From Streptomyces boluensis (lineage in GTDB: Bacteria > Actinomycetota > Actinomycetes > Streptomycetales > Streptomycetaceae): DNA of 41,576 nt. The position numbers were made by a program, and so were the translations under genes. This document shows positions 32,370 through 40,444 of this stretch, piece after piece (within the stretch, counting starts at the first letter, position 1; the number at the start of each line of letters is the position of its first letter). The stretch is from the NCBI RefSeq assembly GCF_009908195.1, contig NZ_JAAAHS010000020.1, forward strand, positions 1-41,576, in the 5' to 3' direction. The notes under the pieces are model-generated. The model was not told the DNA's origin. It made no database searches and saw only the letters and a list, made by a program, of their open reading frames with translations.

Positions 32370-32630
32370 TGGAGGCCGAGGCCAAGCGGCGCACCTGGTG
32401 CTGCGAGTGCACCTGCCACTGCGTGACGAAACCGGCCTGGCCCCCGAGGTGGCCGCCGCCCTCGACGCGAGCGAGGGCCGGGCCCTGCGCAGCGCCACTT
32501 CGGTGGCCACCGTGTCCCAGTCGATGGCGCACCGGCTCGTGGCCGAGCACGGGCTACGGCTCGACGCCGTGCACGTCGCCGTCCCCGGCGTACGGATCGC
32601 GGACACTGCGACAGGATCGGCCCCCGCCCT
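32370..32630 (+). pseudogene. Glycosyltransferase family 4 fragment
   Basis: The frame through GTG 32398 reads H-L-P-L-R-D-E-T-G-L-A-P-E-V-A-A-A-L-D, R-S-A-T-S-V-A-T-V-S-Q and L-D-A-V-H-V-A-V-P-G-V, the inter-domain region of actinobacterial GT4 enzymes. The N-terminal domain and the nucleotide-sugar-binding C-terminal domain are absent. A dead fragment, convergent with the DUF2267 gene. Confidence 0.6.
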
Positions 32631-32656
32631 CCCCCGACATCAGGTACGGCCTCCAC

Positions 32657-33049
32657 TCACATCGGGTCGGTGCATCCGAACAACCCGGCATGTCCCGGGG
32701 GGAGTTGGGTGAGGATGCGACGCAGGAGGGCGTCGTCGGTGATCGCGGCGAGGGCGGCGAGGACGGCGTCGACCGCTCGCCTGGCCTCGTCGAGTTCAGC
32801 ACGGCTCAGTTGGGCCACCGCTTCGATGAATCCTGTGGGGGTGAGGGGTTCGCCGGCCGGTTCGGTCACGGTCAGCAAGGGGCCGCATTGCGCGGGGAGC
32901 AGGCGGGCGAGGTCGGTGCGGTCGTCGCCGACCAGGTGGGCGCCGAGGACCTCGAGAACGTTCTGCACGGCTCGGGCCGCCTCCTGAGAGACCTGGTAGC
33001 CCGCGCGTTCTGAGACCTGGGCGAGGAAGGCGTCCAAGGTCAGATCCAT
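32657..33049 (-). CDS. DUF2267 protein
   Basis: A 130-residue all-helical protein beginning MDLTLDAFLAQVSERAGYQV. The first helix with E-A-A-R-A-V-Q-N-V-L-E-V-L and the following L-V-G-D-D-R-T-D-L-A-R-L-L-P match DUF2267, a stress-associated family of unknown biochemistry often next to hemerythrin, CBS and PRC genes. The AAGGAG site five bases before the ATG fixes the start; upstream open frame is low complexity. It lies 121 bp downstream of the hemerythrin gene on the same strand and they may be cotranscribed. Confidence 0.82.
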   Translation of the reverse strand: MDLTLDAFLAQVSERAGYQVSQEAARAVQNVLEVLGAHLVGDDRTDLARLLPAQCGPLLTVTEPAGEPLTPTGFIEAVAQLSRAELDEARRAVDAVLAALAAITDDALLRRILTQLPPGHAGLFGCTDPM

Positions 33050-33170
33050 GGCGACTCCTTGTGGATGCGATGGGTACGCCGGGGCAGTACGGGCCACTCC
33101 CCGCCAGGTGGCGGTACGACGACGGAGCGTCCGGGCGTGCGCGCAGGTGCGTGCGGGGTGTGGCGTGCGG

Positions 33171-33668
33171 TCATGCCGGCACTCCGGCCTGGAGCAGACG
33201 TCGTACGGCATCGACGCTGCCGCACCCCGCACGCAGCATGCGGCAGCGCGCCTTCGCGAAATCCTCGGCGAGTTCCGCTCGCCGGGCGCAACTGAACCGC
33301 GTACAGGCCAGGTTGAGAAGGTTTCGCTCGGTTTCGTCGCAATGGCGATGGGTGGCCGTGGCCATGTGCTGAAGTCGCCACTCCCATTCGGCCGAGCCGA
33401 TCTCCCGCACTTCGATGAGGGCGAGCAACACCTTGACGGCTTCCGCGTGTTCGGCCTCGATGCGCACGAAGGCGCCGGTGTCCGCGTGGGGGCTGAGCGC
33501 GGACAGCAGGACGCTGTGCTCAGCCTCTCCGTGCGCGATCAGCAGGTCCGTGAAGTCGTGGAGAGCCTTCTTCCGGTCGGCTTCCACACTGCGCATCAGG
33601 CGCAGCAGGTCCTCCATCGTGCGGTGGTCGTCGAGGACCAGCTCGACGACGTCCTCTGGCGGCATCAT
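33171..33668 (-). CDS. Hemerythrin-like HHE domain protein
   Basis: A 165-residue four-helix bundle. The di-iron ligand pattern is visible: D-D-H-R-T-M-E in helix 1, H-G-E-A-E-H in helix 2, E-A-E-H-A-E-A in helix 3 and H-R-H-C-D-E-T-E-R in helix 4. Such proteins bind oxygen or respond to oxidative and nitrosative stress. The C-terminal ~45 residues contain three Cys (T-R-F-S-C-A-R-R, A-R-C-R-M, A-G-C-G-S) that could be redox-active. AGGAGG precedes tandem ATG codons; the first is used. Confidence 0.88.
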   Translation of the reverse strand: MMPPEDVVELVLDDHRTMEDLLRLMRSVEADRKKALHDFTDLLIAHGEAEHSVLLSALSPHADTGAFVRIEAEHAEAVKVLLALIEVREIGSAEWEWRLQHMATATHRHCDETERNLLNLACTRFSCARRAELAEDFAKARCRMLRAGCGSVDAVRRLLQAGVPA

Positions 33669-33997
33669 GTCGGTGCGCCTCCTGCCTGAAGTGAGTTCGC
33701 ACCCCGCTACCCGATCCGCCCAAGAATCACGCCCCGGGTGACCCGAATGCCGATCTCCCCAGTTCAGACCGCCGCCAGGAGCAACATCGCACCTCCCGGC
33801 ATCGTCCAGCAGGCCGACGGCCACGTCGGCGATCGGCCGCACCGGTGTCGAGCCCCGCCAGTAACACAGTGTTGGCAGGCCAGCGAGGTTCTTATACGGA
33901 CAGTCAAGTCACGGGAATGTCACGAGCGTTCGTGGGTAGCAGCCTGCCCACGACGCGCTCCCAGCCAGGGGGCGCACTTCTCGTTTCGGGAGTGACG

Positions 33998-34897
33998 ATG
34001 GCGACCGCAATCTCCAGCAATCCCGGCTCCATGAGCTCGTACGCGGAGCGACATACCACCGGTCCGGACGCCGCTCGGGCGGACGTGCCGGGCCTGGAGG
34101 GCCTTGCGCCCCTTCCCGACTCCCAGAGCATCAACGGGCCCGATGCCCGCGCTCTGTCCAAGACGCTCTTCGCCCGCCTCGACGAGCTCGAAGAGGGCAC
34201 TCCGGAGCACTCCTACGTACGCAACTGCCTGGTCGAGTACAACCTCGCGCTCGTCCACTACGCCGTTGGGCGCATGAACGTGCGCAACGAGTCCTACGAG
34301 GACGTGCTGCAGGTCGGCACCATCGGGCTGATCAAAGCCATCGACCGCTTCCAGGTGCAGCGCGGGACCGAGTTCCCCACCTTCGCCATGCCGACCATCT
34401 TCGGCGAGATCAAGCGGTTCTACCGCGACACCACCTGGTCCGTGCACGTCCCGCGCCGCCTGCAGGAACTGCGCATCGACCTGTCCAGGGCCACCGCCCA
34501 ACTCGAGCAGACCCACGGCCGGACGCCGACCGTGCGCGAACTCGCCGAGCGCCTGCACCTGGACGAGGACGACGTCGTCGAAGGGCTGATCGCCGCCAAC
34601 GGCTACACCGCCGTCTCCCTGGACTATCCGAACGACGCCGCGTCCCCGGAAGACACCCTGGCTGAACACTTCGGCTACCTGGACGACGGCCTGGAAAAGG
34701 TCGAGGACCTGCACTCCCTCAAACCCCTCATCGCCGCCCTCCCCGAGCGCGACCGCAAGATCCTCGCGCTGCGCTACGCCGAGGACAAGACGCAGAGCGC
34801 GATCGGCCGCGAGCTCGGCATCTCCCAGATGCACGTCTCCCGCATCCTCAAGCGCCTCCTGAACCGGCTCGGCGCCCAACTCACCGCGCAGCACTGA
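33998..34897 (+). CDS. SigB/SigF-type RNA polymerase sigma factor
   Basis: A 299-residue group-3 sigma factor. Region 2 has D-V-L-Q-V-G-T-I-G-L-I-K-A-I-D-R-F and F-P-T-F-A-M-P-T-I-F-G-E-I-K-R-F-Y-R-D, the SigB/F signature. Region 3 has P-R-R-L-Q-E-L-R, and region 4 the helix-turn-helix K-T-Q-S-A-I-G-R-E-L-G-I-S-Q-M-H-V-S-R. ATG at 33998 follows GGGAG with five-base spacing; upstream in-frame starts add unconserved residues. No anti-sigma factor is adjacent, but a STAS antagonist lies convergent downstream. It probably directs osmotic or general stress genes. Confidence 0.93.
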   Translation: MATAISSNPGSMSSYAERHTTGPDAARADVPGLEGLAPLPDSQSINGPDARALSKTLFARLDELEEGTPEHSYVRNCLVEYNLALVHYAVGRMNVRNESYEDVLQVGTIGLIKAIDRFQVQRGTEFPTFAMPTIFGEIKRFYRDTTWSVHVPRRLQELRIDLSRATAQLEQTHGRTPTVRELAERLHLDEDDVVEGLIAANGYTAVSLDYPNDAASPEDTLAEHFGYLDDGLEKVEDLHSLKPLIAALPERDRKILALRYAEDKTQSAIGRELGISQMHVSRILKRLLNRLGAQLTAQH

Positions 34898-34931
34898 CCG
34901 TTACAACGAACCTCCTCAGCGGCGGACAAGT

Positions 34932-34967
34932 GGCCCTGGCACGGACGCCCCGCGCCGTGCCAGGGCC
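34932..34967. terminator. Hairpin terminator between sigma factor and STAS gene
   Basis: GGCCCTGGCACGG (34932-34944) pairs perfectly with CCGTGCCAGGGCC (34955-34967): 13-bp stem, 10-base loop, 35 bp after the sigma stop and 47 bp beyond the convergent STAS stop. Confidence 0.8.
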
Positions 34968-35013
34968 GGCGCGCGGCCGGTTCGGTGGCGGGGGCCTCGC
35001 CGTCGTGACCGCG

Positions 35014-35487
35014 CTATGGGCCTTCTTCAGCTTCGTACGCTCGCTCATCAGGCAGGTATGTCCTGGGCTGTACACGGGAGTTGGTGTGTTCTGAGTGCGG
35101 GGCGGGGGGCCATGTCGGGCGGCTGGCCTCGGGCAGCTGCGCCAGCGCCTGAGAGACGCTCGGGTAGGCGGGCAGCAGGGCACTGCTGCCGGTCTGCGCG
35201 AGCAGTTCGGCAAGGCGCTGGCCTGCCCCGGCCAACAGGAGCTTGCCGTCGCGGCGTTGGAGTAACCAGCGTGTGGCGAGCAAGCAGTTCAGCCCCCGAG
35301 AGTCGCAGAAGGTCAAAGGGGTCACGTCGAGGACCAGGTGCTGGTGACCGGTGTTGATACTGGTCCCGACGGCTGCCAGGAAGTAGCTCTCGCAGCTCTG
35401 GTCCAGCTCTCCTTTGGCGCGCAGAACCGAAGTGTCGTCGCAGCTGGCGATCGTGCTGATGGTCAGTCGAGGGTTCTGCCGGGACAT
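35014..35487 (-). CDS. STAS-domain anti-sigma factor antagonist
   Basis: A 157-residue protein of the SpoIIAA/RsbV type. Strand L-V-L-D-V-T-P-L-T-F-C-D precedes D-S-R-G-L-N-C-L-L, where Ser63 is the usual phosphorylation site of an anti-sigma kinase. The family is normally ~110 residues; the extra C-terminal tail (from about residue 120, Pro-rich and then acidic) is unusual. When unphosphorylated it should release a sigma factor by binding the anti-sigma kinase. The convergent SigB-like gene is an obvious candidate target, though this is inferred. ATG 35487 is used; a GTG immediately precedes it. Confidence 0.88.
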   Translation of the reverse strand: MSRQNPRLTISTIASCDDTSVLRAKGELDQSCESYFLAAVGTSINTGHQHLVLDVTPLTFCDSRGLNCLLATRWLLQRRDGKLLLAGAGQRLAELLAQTGSSALLPAYPSVSQALAQLPEASRPTWPPAPHSEHTNSRVQPRTYLPDERAYEAEEGP

Positions 35488-35633
35488 CACACCTCACCTT
35501 CCTGGGGCCATTCGCACGCCGCGTCGCAGCGGCTCGTGGTCAGGGATCGGGCAGCCGGAAGTTGACGGGGCCCCGCCGCGGACTTCAAGGCCAGTCGATC
35601 GCTTCTTGCACAGCCGTGCGCGGTGACACCCTT

Positions 35634-36068
35634 ATGGATGAGCCTGCCCAGGATGCGCCCGGGCAGCGGATAGGGATGAGATTCCTCGTCGAGTTCGAAC
35701 GCTCCGTGGAGCGGTGGGGCAATGCCCTGTGGGAGACGCTGATCCCGCCCTCACGCAAACAAGCGGAGGTCGTCGCGAAGCTGCGCAATGAATGTGACGA
35801 CCGGGCCTTGATCCTCGACCGGCAGCGCACCCTGGTGCCCAACGCCTTCGTCGTCCAGCTGCCACCCGACGCGCACCGCCAACTCATTGCCTGCAGCGGC
35901 CAGTTGGGGAGGCAACTGGCCACCCAGATCCGAAGACACGCCGCGGAACAGGGATACACCTTCGCCGGCCCCGTGGTCGTCCACCTGACCGGAACGCCTG
36001 GCGCGGGCGTAGGCCGATTTCGCATCCACAGCCGCATCGCTCCCCTCCAGCGGCGCACCGGTTCCTGA
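35634..36068 (+). CDS. Stand-alone DUF3662 (FhaA N-terminal-like) protein
   Basis: A 144-residue protein matching the N-terminal domain of FhaA: F-E-R-S-V-E-R-W, the L-R-N-E-C-D-D-R-A segment, R-T-L-V-P-N-A-F-V-V-Q-L, C-S-G-Q-L-G and Q-G-Y-T-F-A-G-P-V-V-V-H-L. In FhaA this domain precedes a phosphothreonine-binding FHA domain and works with Ser/Thr kinases at the cell wall. Here the protein ends after it, with no FHA domain encoded downstream. It could be a decoy or partner of FhaA. ATG 35634 lacks a clear ribosome binding site; ATG 35676 is an alternative with GGATAGGG directly before it. Confidence 0.72.
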   Translation: MDEPAQDAPGQRIGMRFLVEFERSVERWGNALWETLIPPSRKQAEVVAKLRNECDDRALILDRQRTLVPNAFVVQLPPDAHRQLIACSGQLGRQLATQIRRHAAEQGYTFAGPVVVHLTGTPGAGVGRFRIHSRIAPLQRRTGS

Positions 36069-36258
36069 AGTTCCTGTCGAGCAGGGGCGCGGGGCAGTGA
36101 AGAAGTAGCGGCCGCGCGGGCCGGCCCACCAGCATCGCCCGCCACAACTGACGGCGGGAGCAGCGGCGGTGCCCGCCCTGCGAACGGAGGGCGTGATCAG
36201 GCAGTGTGCTCGGTTCGCCGGGGAGCGCCACGGGTGCACGCTGCTTGGAATCCTTGGC

Positions 36259-36639
36259 ATGTCGAAGCGTGACGGACTGCTCGTCGATCTCGCCTCCAGG
36301 GTCGAGTCCGCGCAGAGCACGCAGATGTCCCTGACCGTGGCCACCGGGGCGCGGTCATCACCGGCCGGCAGGCGCCCCAGGCGGTCTGGCGGCAGCGGCC
36401 CCGGAGGTCCTGATGGACTCGGAGCGGCTCCGGCCGTTCGCGACCGCCTTCGCCTCGCGAGAAGCGCGGGAAGTGGCGGCCGCAGGCGTTCCGGCACGGT
36501 GCCCACACACCTGCATTTCCACGTCGCGCGGATCCTGCAGGGCGGCATGGGCATCCCCGGGACGGGTGGGATGTACCGGGTCGACATCGCGGAAGTCAAC
36601 GCGTGGACCGTCGGCGACTTCAGCTACTCCGACCGCTGA
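36259..36639 (+). pseudogene. Multiply frameshifted gene, possibly GvpU-like
   Basis: Protein-like segments follow each other in changing frames: R-D-G-L-L-V-D-L-A-S-R-V then S-L-T-V-A-T-G, then G-A-V-I-T-G-R-Q-A-P-Q-A-V-W-R, then E-V-L-M-D-S-E-R-L-R-P-F-A-T-A-F, then T-H-L-H-F-H-V-A-R-I-L-Q-G and A-W-T-V-G-D-F-S-Y. One missing base near 36349, one near 36398 and one near 36500 would restore a single frame of about 128 residues. From memory the pattern recalls GvpU-type gas-vesicle accessory proteins, but I am unsure. It is inactive as read unless the sequence has errors. Confidence 0.5.
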
Positions 36640-36794
36640 CCGGCTGCTCAAGCAGCGCCGTCCGTCAGGCCCACTGGCCGCAGCGCCTCTGCGCGGTCGT
36701 GCGGGCTGAGTACGACGAGCATCTGAAGCAGCTGCGCGGCTTCCTGCACGGTTTCGGCACCGCTGGAGGGCCGGCGTATTCCGCTCCCCGCGTC

Positions 36795-36968
36795 TCACCG
36801 AATCGGGCGGTGGCGCCTGCCGGAACTCCGCAGGTGCAGAGCGAGGTGAACCAGGGCTGCGACGAACACCACGATGCCGATGAGCAGCACGTAGAACAGT
36901 CCTTCGGCGACGGCGCCTATGAGGCCCAGCACGATCGCGGCGATGACGAGGATCAGGAAGAGCATCAT
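36795..36968 (-). CDS. Small hydrophobic membrane protein
   Basis: A 57-residue protein with two predicted transmembrane helices (M-M-L-F-L-I-L-V-I-A-A-I-V-L and L-F-Y-V-L-L-I-G-I-V-V-F-V-A-A) and a basic tail H-L-R-S-S-G-R-R-H-R. AGGAGG lies about ten bases before tandem ATG codons. It is 26 bp downstream of the PRC-barrel gene on the same strand. Small proteins of this kind are common in streptomycete stress clusters; function unknown. Confidence 0.72.
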   Translation of the reverse strand: MMLFLILVIAAIVLGLIGAVAEGLFYVLLIGIVVFVAALVHLALHLRSSGRRHRPIR

Positions 36969-36994
36969 GGCTCGGGCACCTCCTGGGGTCGGGC

Positions 36995-37351
36995 TCAGCG
37001 ACGGGCGAGCTGCCGCTCGCCATTGGCCCCGGGCTGGTAGGGCATGCCGTAGTGCGCGAAGACCGCGGCCTCGTCCTCGGCGGGCAGAACATCGTCCGTA
37101 CCGATCGGCGGGCACTTCTTCACCAGCGACTTTTCGTAATCGACCCTGACGTACCCAGGCCCCGCTATTGCGTCGTTCAGCGGGACGAAGACCAGGTGGC
37201 GGCGGGTGGGCAGTCCGACCTCGACGGTGGCCATGGCCGGGTCGTCGGTGCTGGTGTCCACGTAGATCGCCTCGAGCACGCCGATCTTGTGACCCCTCGA
37301 ATCGACGACGTCATGGTTGCGCCACTCCCGGATGTCCGCCATCTCGATCAT
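36995..37351 (-). CDS. PRC-barrel domain protein
   Basis: A 118-residue soluble protein. D-I-R-E-W-R-N-H-D-V-V-D-S-R-G-H-K-I-G-V-L is the characteristic first PRC-barrel strand-turn, followed by A-T-V-E-V-G-L-P and H-L-V-F-V-P-L-N-D-A. Such proteins bind RNA-processing or photosynthetic partners; in streptomycetes they accompany stress genes. AAGGAGG six bases before the ATG at 37351 fixes the start. It is probably cotranscribed with the small membrane protein downstream. Confidence 0.87.
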   Translation of the reverse strand: MIEMADIREWRNHDVVDSRGHKIGVLEAIYVDTSTDDPAMATVEVGLPTRRHLVFVPLNDAIAGPGYVRVDYEKSLVKKCPPIGTDDVLPAEDEAAVFAHYGMPYQPGANGERQLARR

Positions 37352-37374
37352 CCTGGGCCTCCTTCGCGCGGCAG

Positions 37375-37640
37375 TACGGACCGGTGTCATTCCAGGATGC
37401 TCTTGGAGCCACCCCGAGGCCACCGTGATCAGCAGCGATGACGGATCGAGCGTGAACCAGCACGGAACCTGGAAATGCGGAACGACCTCCGTGACGAGCC
37501 CGGACACCTCCCGCCAGAGCGTGGCCAACTCGCACTGCCGGTCCACCAGCGCGCCGATCCGCTCCTGTACGCGGAGCGTCCGTCCGGCTACACGGTGCGC
37601 TTCCCGGATCGCCCCAGAAATCTGGTGTTCCCGGCCCGGT
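37375..37640 (-). pseudogene. Fragment of a GAF/LuxR-type regulator N-terminus
   Basis: Upstream of the PRC gene and in its frame, the minus strand reads I-R-E-A-H-R-V-A-G-R-T-L-R, then L-W-R-E-V-S-G-L-V, V-P-C-W-F-T-L-D-P-S-S-L-L-I and G-W-L-Q-E-H-P-G. This resembles the start of streptomycete GAF-like LuxR regulators that begin with a substrate-sensing domain. The rest of the gene, including any DNA-binding domain, is absent. Frame sharing with PRC is coincidental because PRC has its own ribosome binding site. Confidence 0.45.
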
Positions 37641-37663
37641 CGAGCAGTCGTAGCGTCAATGGC

Positions 37664-38021
37664 ATGGACAACGCACGCGCACCCTCACCCCCCGCCCGCC
37701 TGCTCCACCCGGCCGACGGGCTCGTCGAGCCCGGTCCCGGCCAGGTCACCGACCGCTTCATGATCGACGGCGTCGACACCGACCAGCGAGATCTTCAAGC
37801 CCCGCGGGCAGTGGCACACGTTCTGGAACCACGGCGACGAGCCGGCCACGGCACTCGAGCTGATCTCACCCGCCGGGCTCGAGCAGTTCTTCCGCTGGCT
37901 GGGCGAACTCGACGAGTTTCCCGACCCCGAGGTCCTCGCCGAGAAAGCAGCGCCGTACCACTGCGACGTGGACGAGGCAGCGACCAAGGCCCTGACCAGC
38001 CGGTTGGGCCTGACCCCCTGA
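37664..38021 (+). pseudogene. Cupin-domain protein with internal deletion
   Basis: An ATG at 37664 starts M-D-N-A-R-A-P-S and reaches G-Q-V-T-D-R-F-M-I-D-G. Near 37785 the coherent sequence continues in another frame as I-F-K-P-R-G-Q-W-H-T-F-W-N-H-G-D-E-P, S-P-A-G-L-E-Q-F-F-R-W-L-G, ending at TGA 38021. The lost middle would carry the first cupin motif with its His-x-His metal ligands, so it should be inactive. The C-terminal piece matches small quercetinase-like cupins. Confidence 0.65.
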
Positions 38022-38034
38022 CCGCTCAAGCGCC

Positions 38035-38355
38035 CGCCCGCGCGGCGGAACTGCCGGTGCCCCGAGGAACGCTCGACGGGACTGCCCCCGCACAGCCCGG
38101 CGAACGACGCCTCACTGCCGAGACGTTCCGGGTTGACCCCCACCGCGATCAGCAAAGCGTCAGCCGTGTCCGGACCGATCCCCACCACCTCCAGCAGCTG
38201 CGGGGCATGGCATTCCACGAGCCGGGCGAGACGAGCGTCCACGTCCCGGATCTGCTCGGAGAGCTGGGCGATCCGGCCGGCCAGCAGACCCAGGGCGATC
38301 CGCGTGGCCTGCAGCACCGACTCCTCGCCGGCCTCCTCGCGGCCTGGCCGTCGAC
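38035..38355 (-). mobile_element. Relic of IS110-family transposase (central part)
   Basis: The minus strand encodes A-L-G-L-L-A-G-R-I-A-Q-L-S-E-Q-I, L-V-E-C-H-A-P-Q-L-L-E-V-V-G-I-G-P-D-T-A, then L-G-S-E-A-S-F-A-G-L-C-G and Q-F-R-R-A-G, i.e. the helical linker and first half of the Transposase_20 domain. The N-terminal catalytic domain and the C-terminus are missing. It is related to, and in the same orientation as, the relic at 21470-21755, with the two overlapping by only about 30 residues of the protein. Confidence 0.7.
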
Positions 38356-38478
38356 ATGACTGGTGTGGCCGGGCGGGTCCAGCGCGATCACCTCGACTCG
38401 CGGCGCTCGAGAAGGCGTTGAGCCCGACTACCGGTGCGGCACGGAACGCGGGGATGCAGACGGCCCCGTGCGTGCTGC

Positions 38479-40323
38479 TCAGGATGTCGGCGGGGTCCCT
38501 GCTCCTCCGGCGCCGGTCATGGGCGCCAGCTTGTCGGCTTCGGCCACGGCGGCGTTCCAGCTGAACTCGTTGTTGTCGCTGAAGTAGTAGTAGGTGGCGC
38601 CGTTCGGCATCATCGCGACGGTGATGCCGCCGTATCCCGACATGAAGGGTACGTAGAAGGGGTTGGTGTAAGCGGGGTTGTCGGCGGAGGTGAACTCTTT
38701 GCCCCAGAAGCCGTTCTGGTACTTCATGGGCTTGGTGCCGGTGGTGGTCATGCCCCGGTCCTGCGGTGTGCGTTGCATGGTGGCCGCGAGCAGTGCCGGG
38801 TCGAGTATCTGCGTGCCGTTGACGGCGCCGTGGTCGTTGTTGAGGAATTTCGCGAACCGGGCGACGGAGTCCTGCGTCCAGAACATGCCGTACCCGCCGA
38901 AGGGTGCCCCGCCGGGGCTGTTGTCGGTGCGGGAGGAGACGAGGGAGTCGGGCCCGACGCCGATGGGTTCGAGCACGTCGTCGCGGAGCATGTCGAAGAT
39001 GTCGGCGTCCGAACCGGCCTTGTCCTGCAGGTAGTTGTTCATCGCGCGGGCGGCGAGGAAGGTGTCCGAGGTGTGGTAGACCCACTTGCTGCCGGGGCTG
39101 GTCTTACGCGGGAAGGACAGGGCGAGACGCATCTTGTCGGCGTAGGGCTCGGCCGCGAAGAAGTCCGCCATGGTGCGGCCCGCCTCGTCGGTCTCGTAGC
39201 CGGGCGAGGTGTAGTTCCCGGTGGCCATGTCGAGGGTGTGGTCGAGGGTGACGCCGCTCCAGGCAGTGTTGCCGGCGGTCTCGGGGATTCGGTCGGAGAG
39301 CTTCTCCTGGGCCACGGCCGGGCCGTAGCGCTGCGCCAGACGCAGCATGGCGGTTCCCGCGAACGCCGACTTCGCCGTCGAGTACGAGGGCAGCAGCATC
39401 TGGCCGCAGAACGGGTAATTCCCTTGTCGGGTACGACAGTTGCCCACGTAGTGGACTCCGCCGAAGTAGAAGCCGAAGGTGCTCAGCGCGGACGGCGTGA
39501 TGCCGGAGCCGAACTTCGCCACGTCCACCCCACTGTCCGGGTGGTCGGTGGCCAGCGCCGAGAGGGGCTTGGTCGGGAGCCGGTCCCCGACCTCGGAGGC
39601 GTACGCGTCGCGCAGGTTCTCGGCGCCGTCGACGGGGCCGGGCCGGTAGTCGGCCGGTACCTGGCCCCACATGTCGAACTGGAAGTACTCGCAGGTCTCC
39701 GTGGTGATCTGGTAGCGGACTTCGGAGATCGATGTGTCGTCGAAGAGGAACGTCAGGGCGCCGTTGTGCACGCAGTTGGCGTTGCGCTCGACGAGCGCGA
39801 ACGGCAGGGAGGCGCGGGTGCGTTGGCCGTCGCCGTCCTCGTTCCACGCGCGGCCGGGTCCCACCGCCAGGTTCCACGCCTGGTTCCCCGTGTACTGCAG
39901 CCCGCGCTTCGCCGGGACGAGGTGGCTGCCGTTCTGCACGAGCGCGATGTCGACCGGCGGTAGGTGCCGGGTGGCCGCAGCGTCTCCGTATCCGTTCGGG
40001 TCCTTCAGTGCGCGGAAACCGCCGGCGGTGGAGAGGCCGTCGAGGGTGAGGGTGCCTTCGAAGCTGTGGGTGGGTGGCGCTGCTTGCGCCGGCAGGGCGA
40101 AGGCGCTGTCGGGCACGGTGTCTTCGGCGCTGCCCCCGGCCAGTTGGCCGGCGGTGAGTTCGGTCCGGTTCACCGCACCGCTTCCGGTGAGTGGATCACC
40201 CGGTACGGGTGCGGTTGCGGCGGGCGCCGCCATCGTCTGTGGCGGGACGGCGAACAGCGCCGCGAGCACGGCGGCAGTGGCGGCGGCACGGCGTAGCCGT
40301 CGGGCATGGAACGGTCTCGGCAT
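38479..40323 (-). CDS. Secreted serine beta-lactamase-fold hydrolase
   Basis: A 614-residue exported protein. A Sec signal peptide with a twin-Arg R-R-L-R-R start ends M-A-A-P near residue 34. Residues 80-290 form an unassigned beta-rich region. The serine hydrolase domain then has the S-x-x-K motif S-T-A-K (Ser315, Lys318), a Y-H-T segment standing for Y-x-N (W-V-Y-H-T-S-D), and the terminal G-Y-G-G-I-T strand in place of H/K-T-G. This is the class C beta-lactamase/DD-peptidase/esterase fold; substrate unknown. GAGG precedes the ATG. The LysR gene upstream on the same strand may regulate it. Confidence 0.85.
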   Translation of the reverse strand: MPRPFHARRLRRAAATAAVLAALFAVPPQTMAAPAATAPVPGDPLTGSGAVNRTELTAGQLAGGSAEDTVPDSAFALPAQAAPPTHSFEGTLTLDGLSTAGGFRALKDPNGYGDAAATRHLPPVDIALVQNGSHLVPAKRGLQYTGNQAWNLAVGPGRAWNEDGDGQRTRASLPFALVERNANCVHNGALTFLFDDTSISEVRYQITTETCEYFQFDMWGQVPADYRPGPVDGAENLRDAYASEVGDRLPTKPLSALATDHPDSGVDVAKFGSGITPSALSTFGFYFGGVHYVGNCRTRQGNYPFCGQMLLPSYSTAKSAFAGTAMLRLAQRYGPAVAQEKLSDRIPETAGNTAWSGVTLDHTLDMATGNYTSPGYETDEAGRTMADFFAAEPYADKMRLALSFPRKTSPGSKWVYHTSDTFLAARAMNNYLQDKAGSDADIFDMLRDDVLEPIGVGPDSLVSSRTDNSPGGAPFGGYGMFWTQDSVARFAKFLNNDHGAVNGTQILDPALLAATMQRTPQDRGMTTTGTKPMKYQNGFWGKEFTSADNPAYTNPFYVPFMSGYGGITVAMMPNGATYYYFSDNNEFSWNAAVAEADKLAPMTGAGGAGTPPTS

Positions 40324-40444
40324 GGTCCGAGGTCCTCTCGGGCTGGCAGCTGATGCGGGATATCGCCGCATGGTGGGGCGCGCCGGCGCCGCCGTCCAAT
40401 GCCTGCCCGGTCTGATCAGGCTGCCCGCCAGGTATACGTCCAGC

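Noticed and set aside
34881-35213. Minus-strand frame over the sigma/STAS intergenic hairpin
   Set aside because: It spans a strong terminator and overlaps the STAS gene in another frame; Pro/Arg-rich without domains.
36603-37040. Plus-strand frame rich in Glu/His/Asp
   Set aside because: Antisense to the small membrane and PRC-barrel genes; its acidic run is the mirror of their hydrophobic codons.
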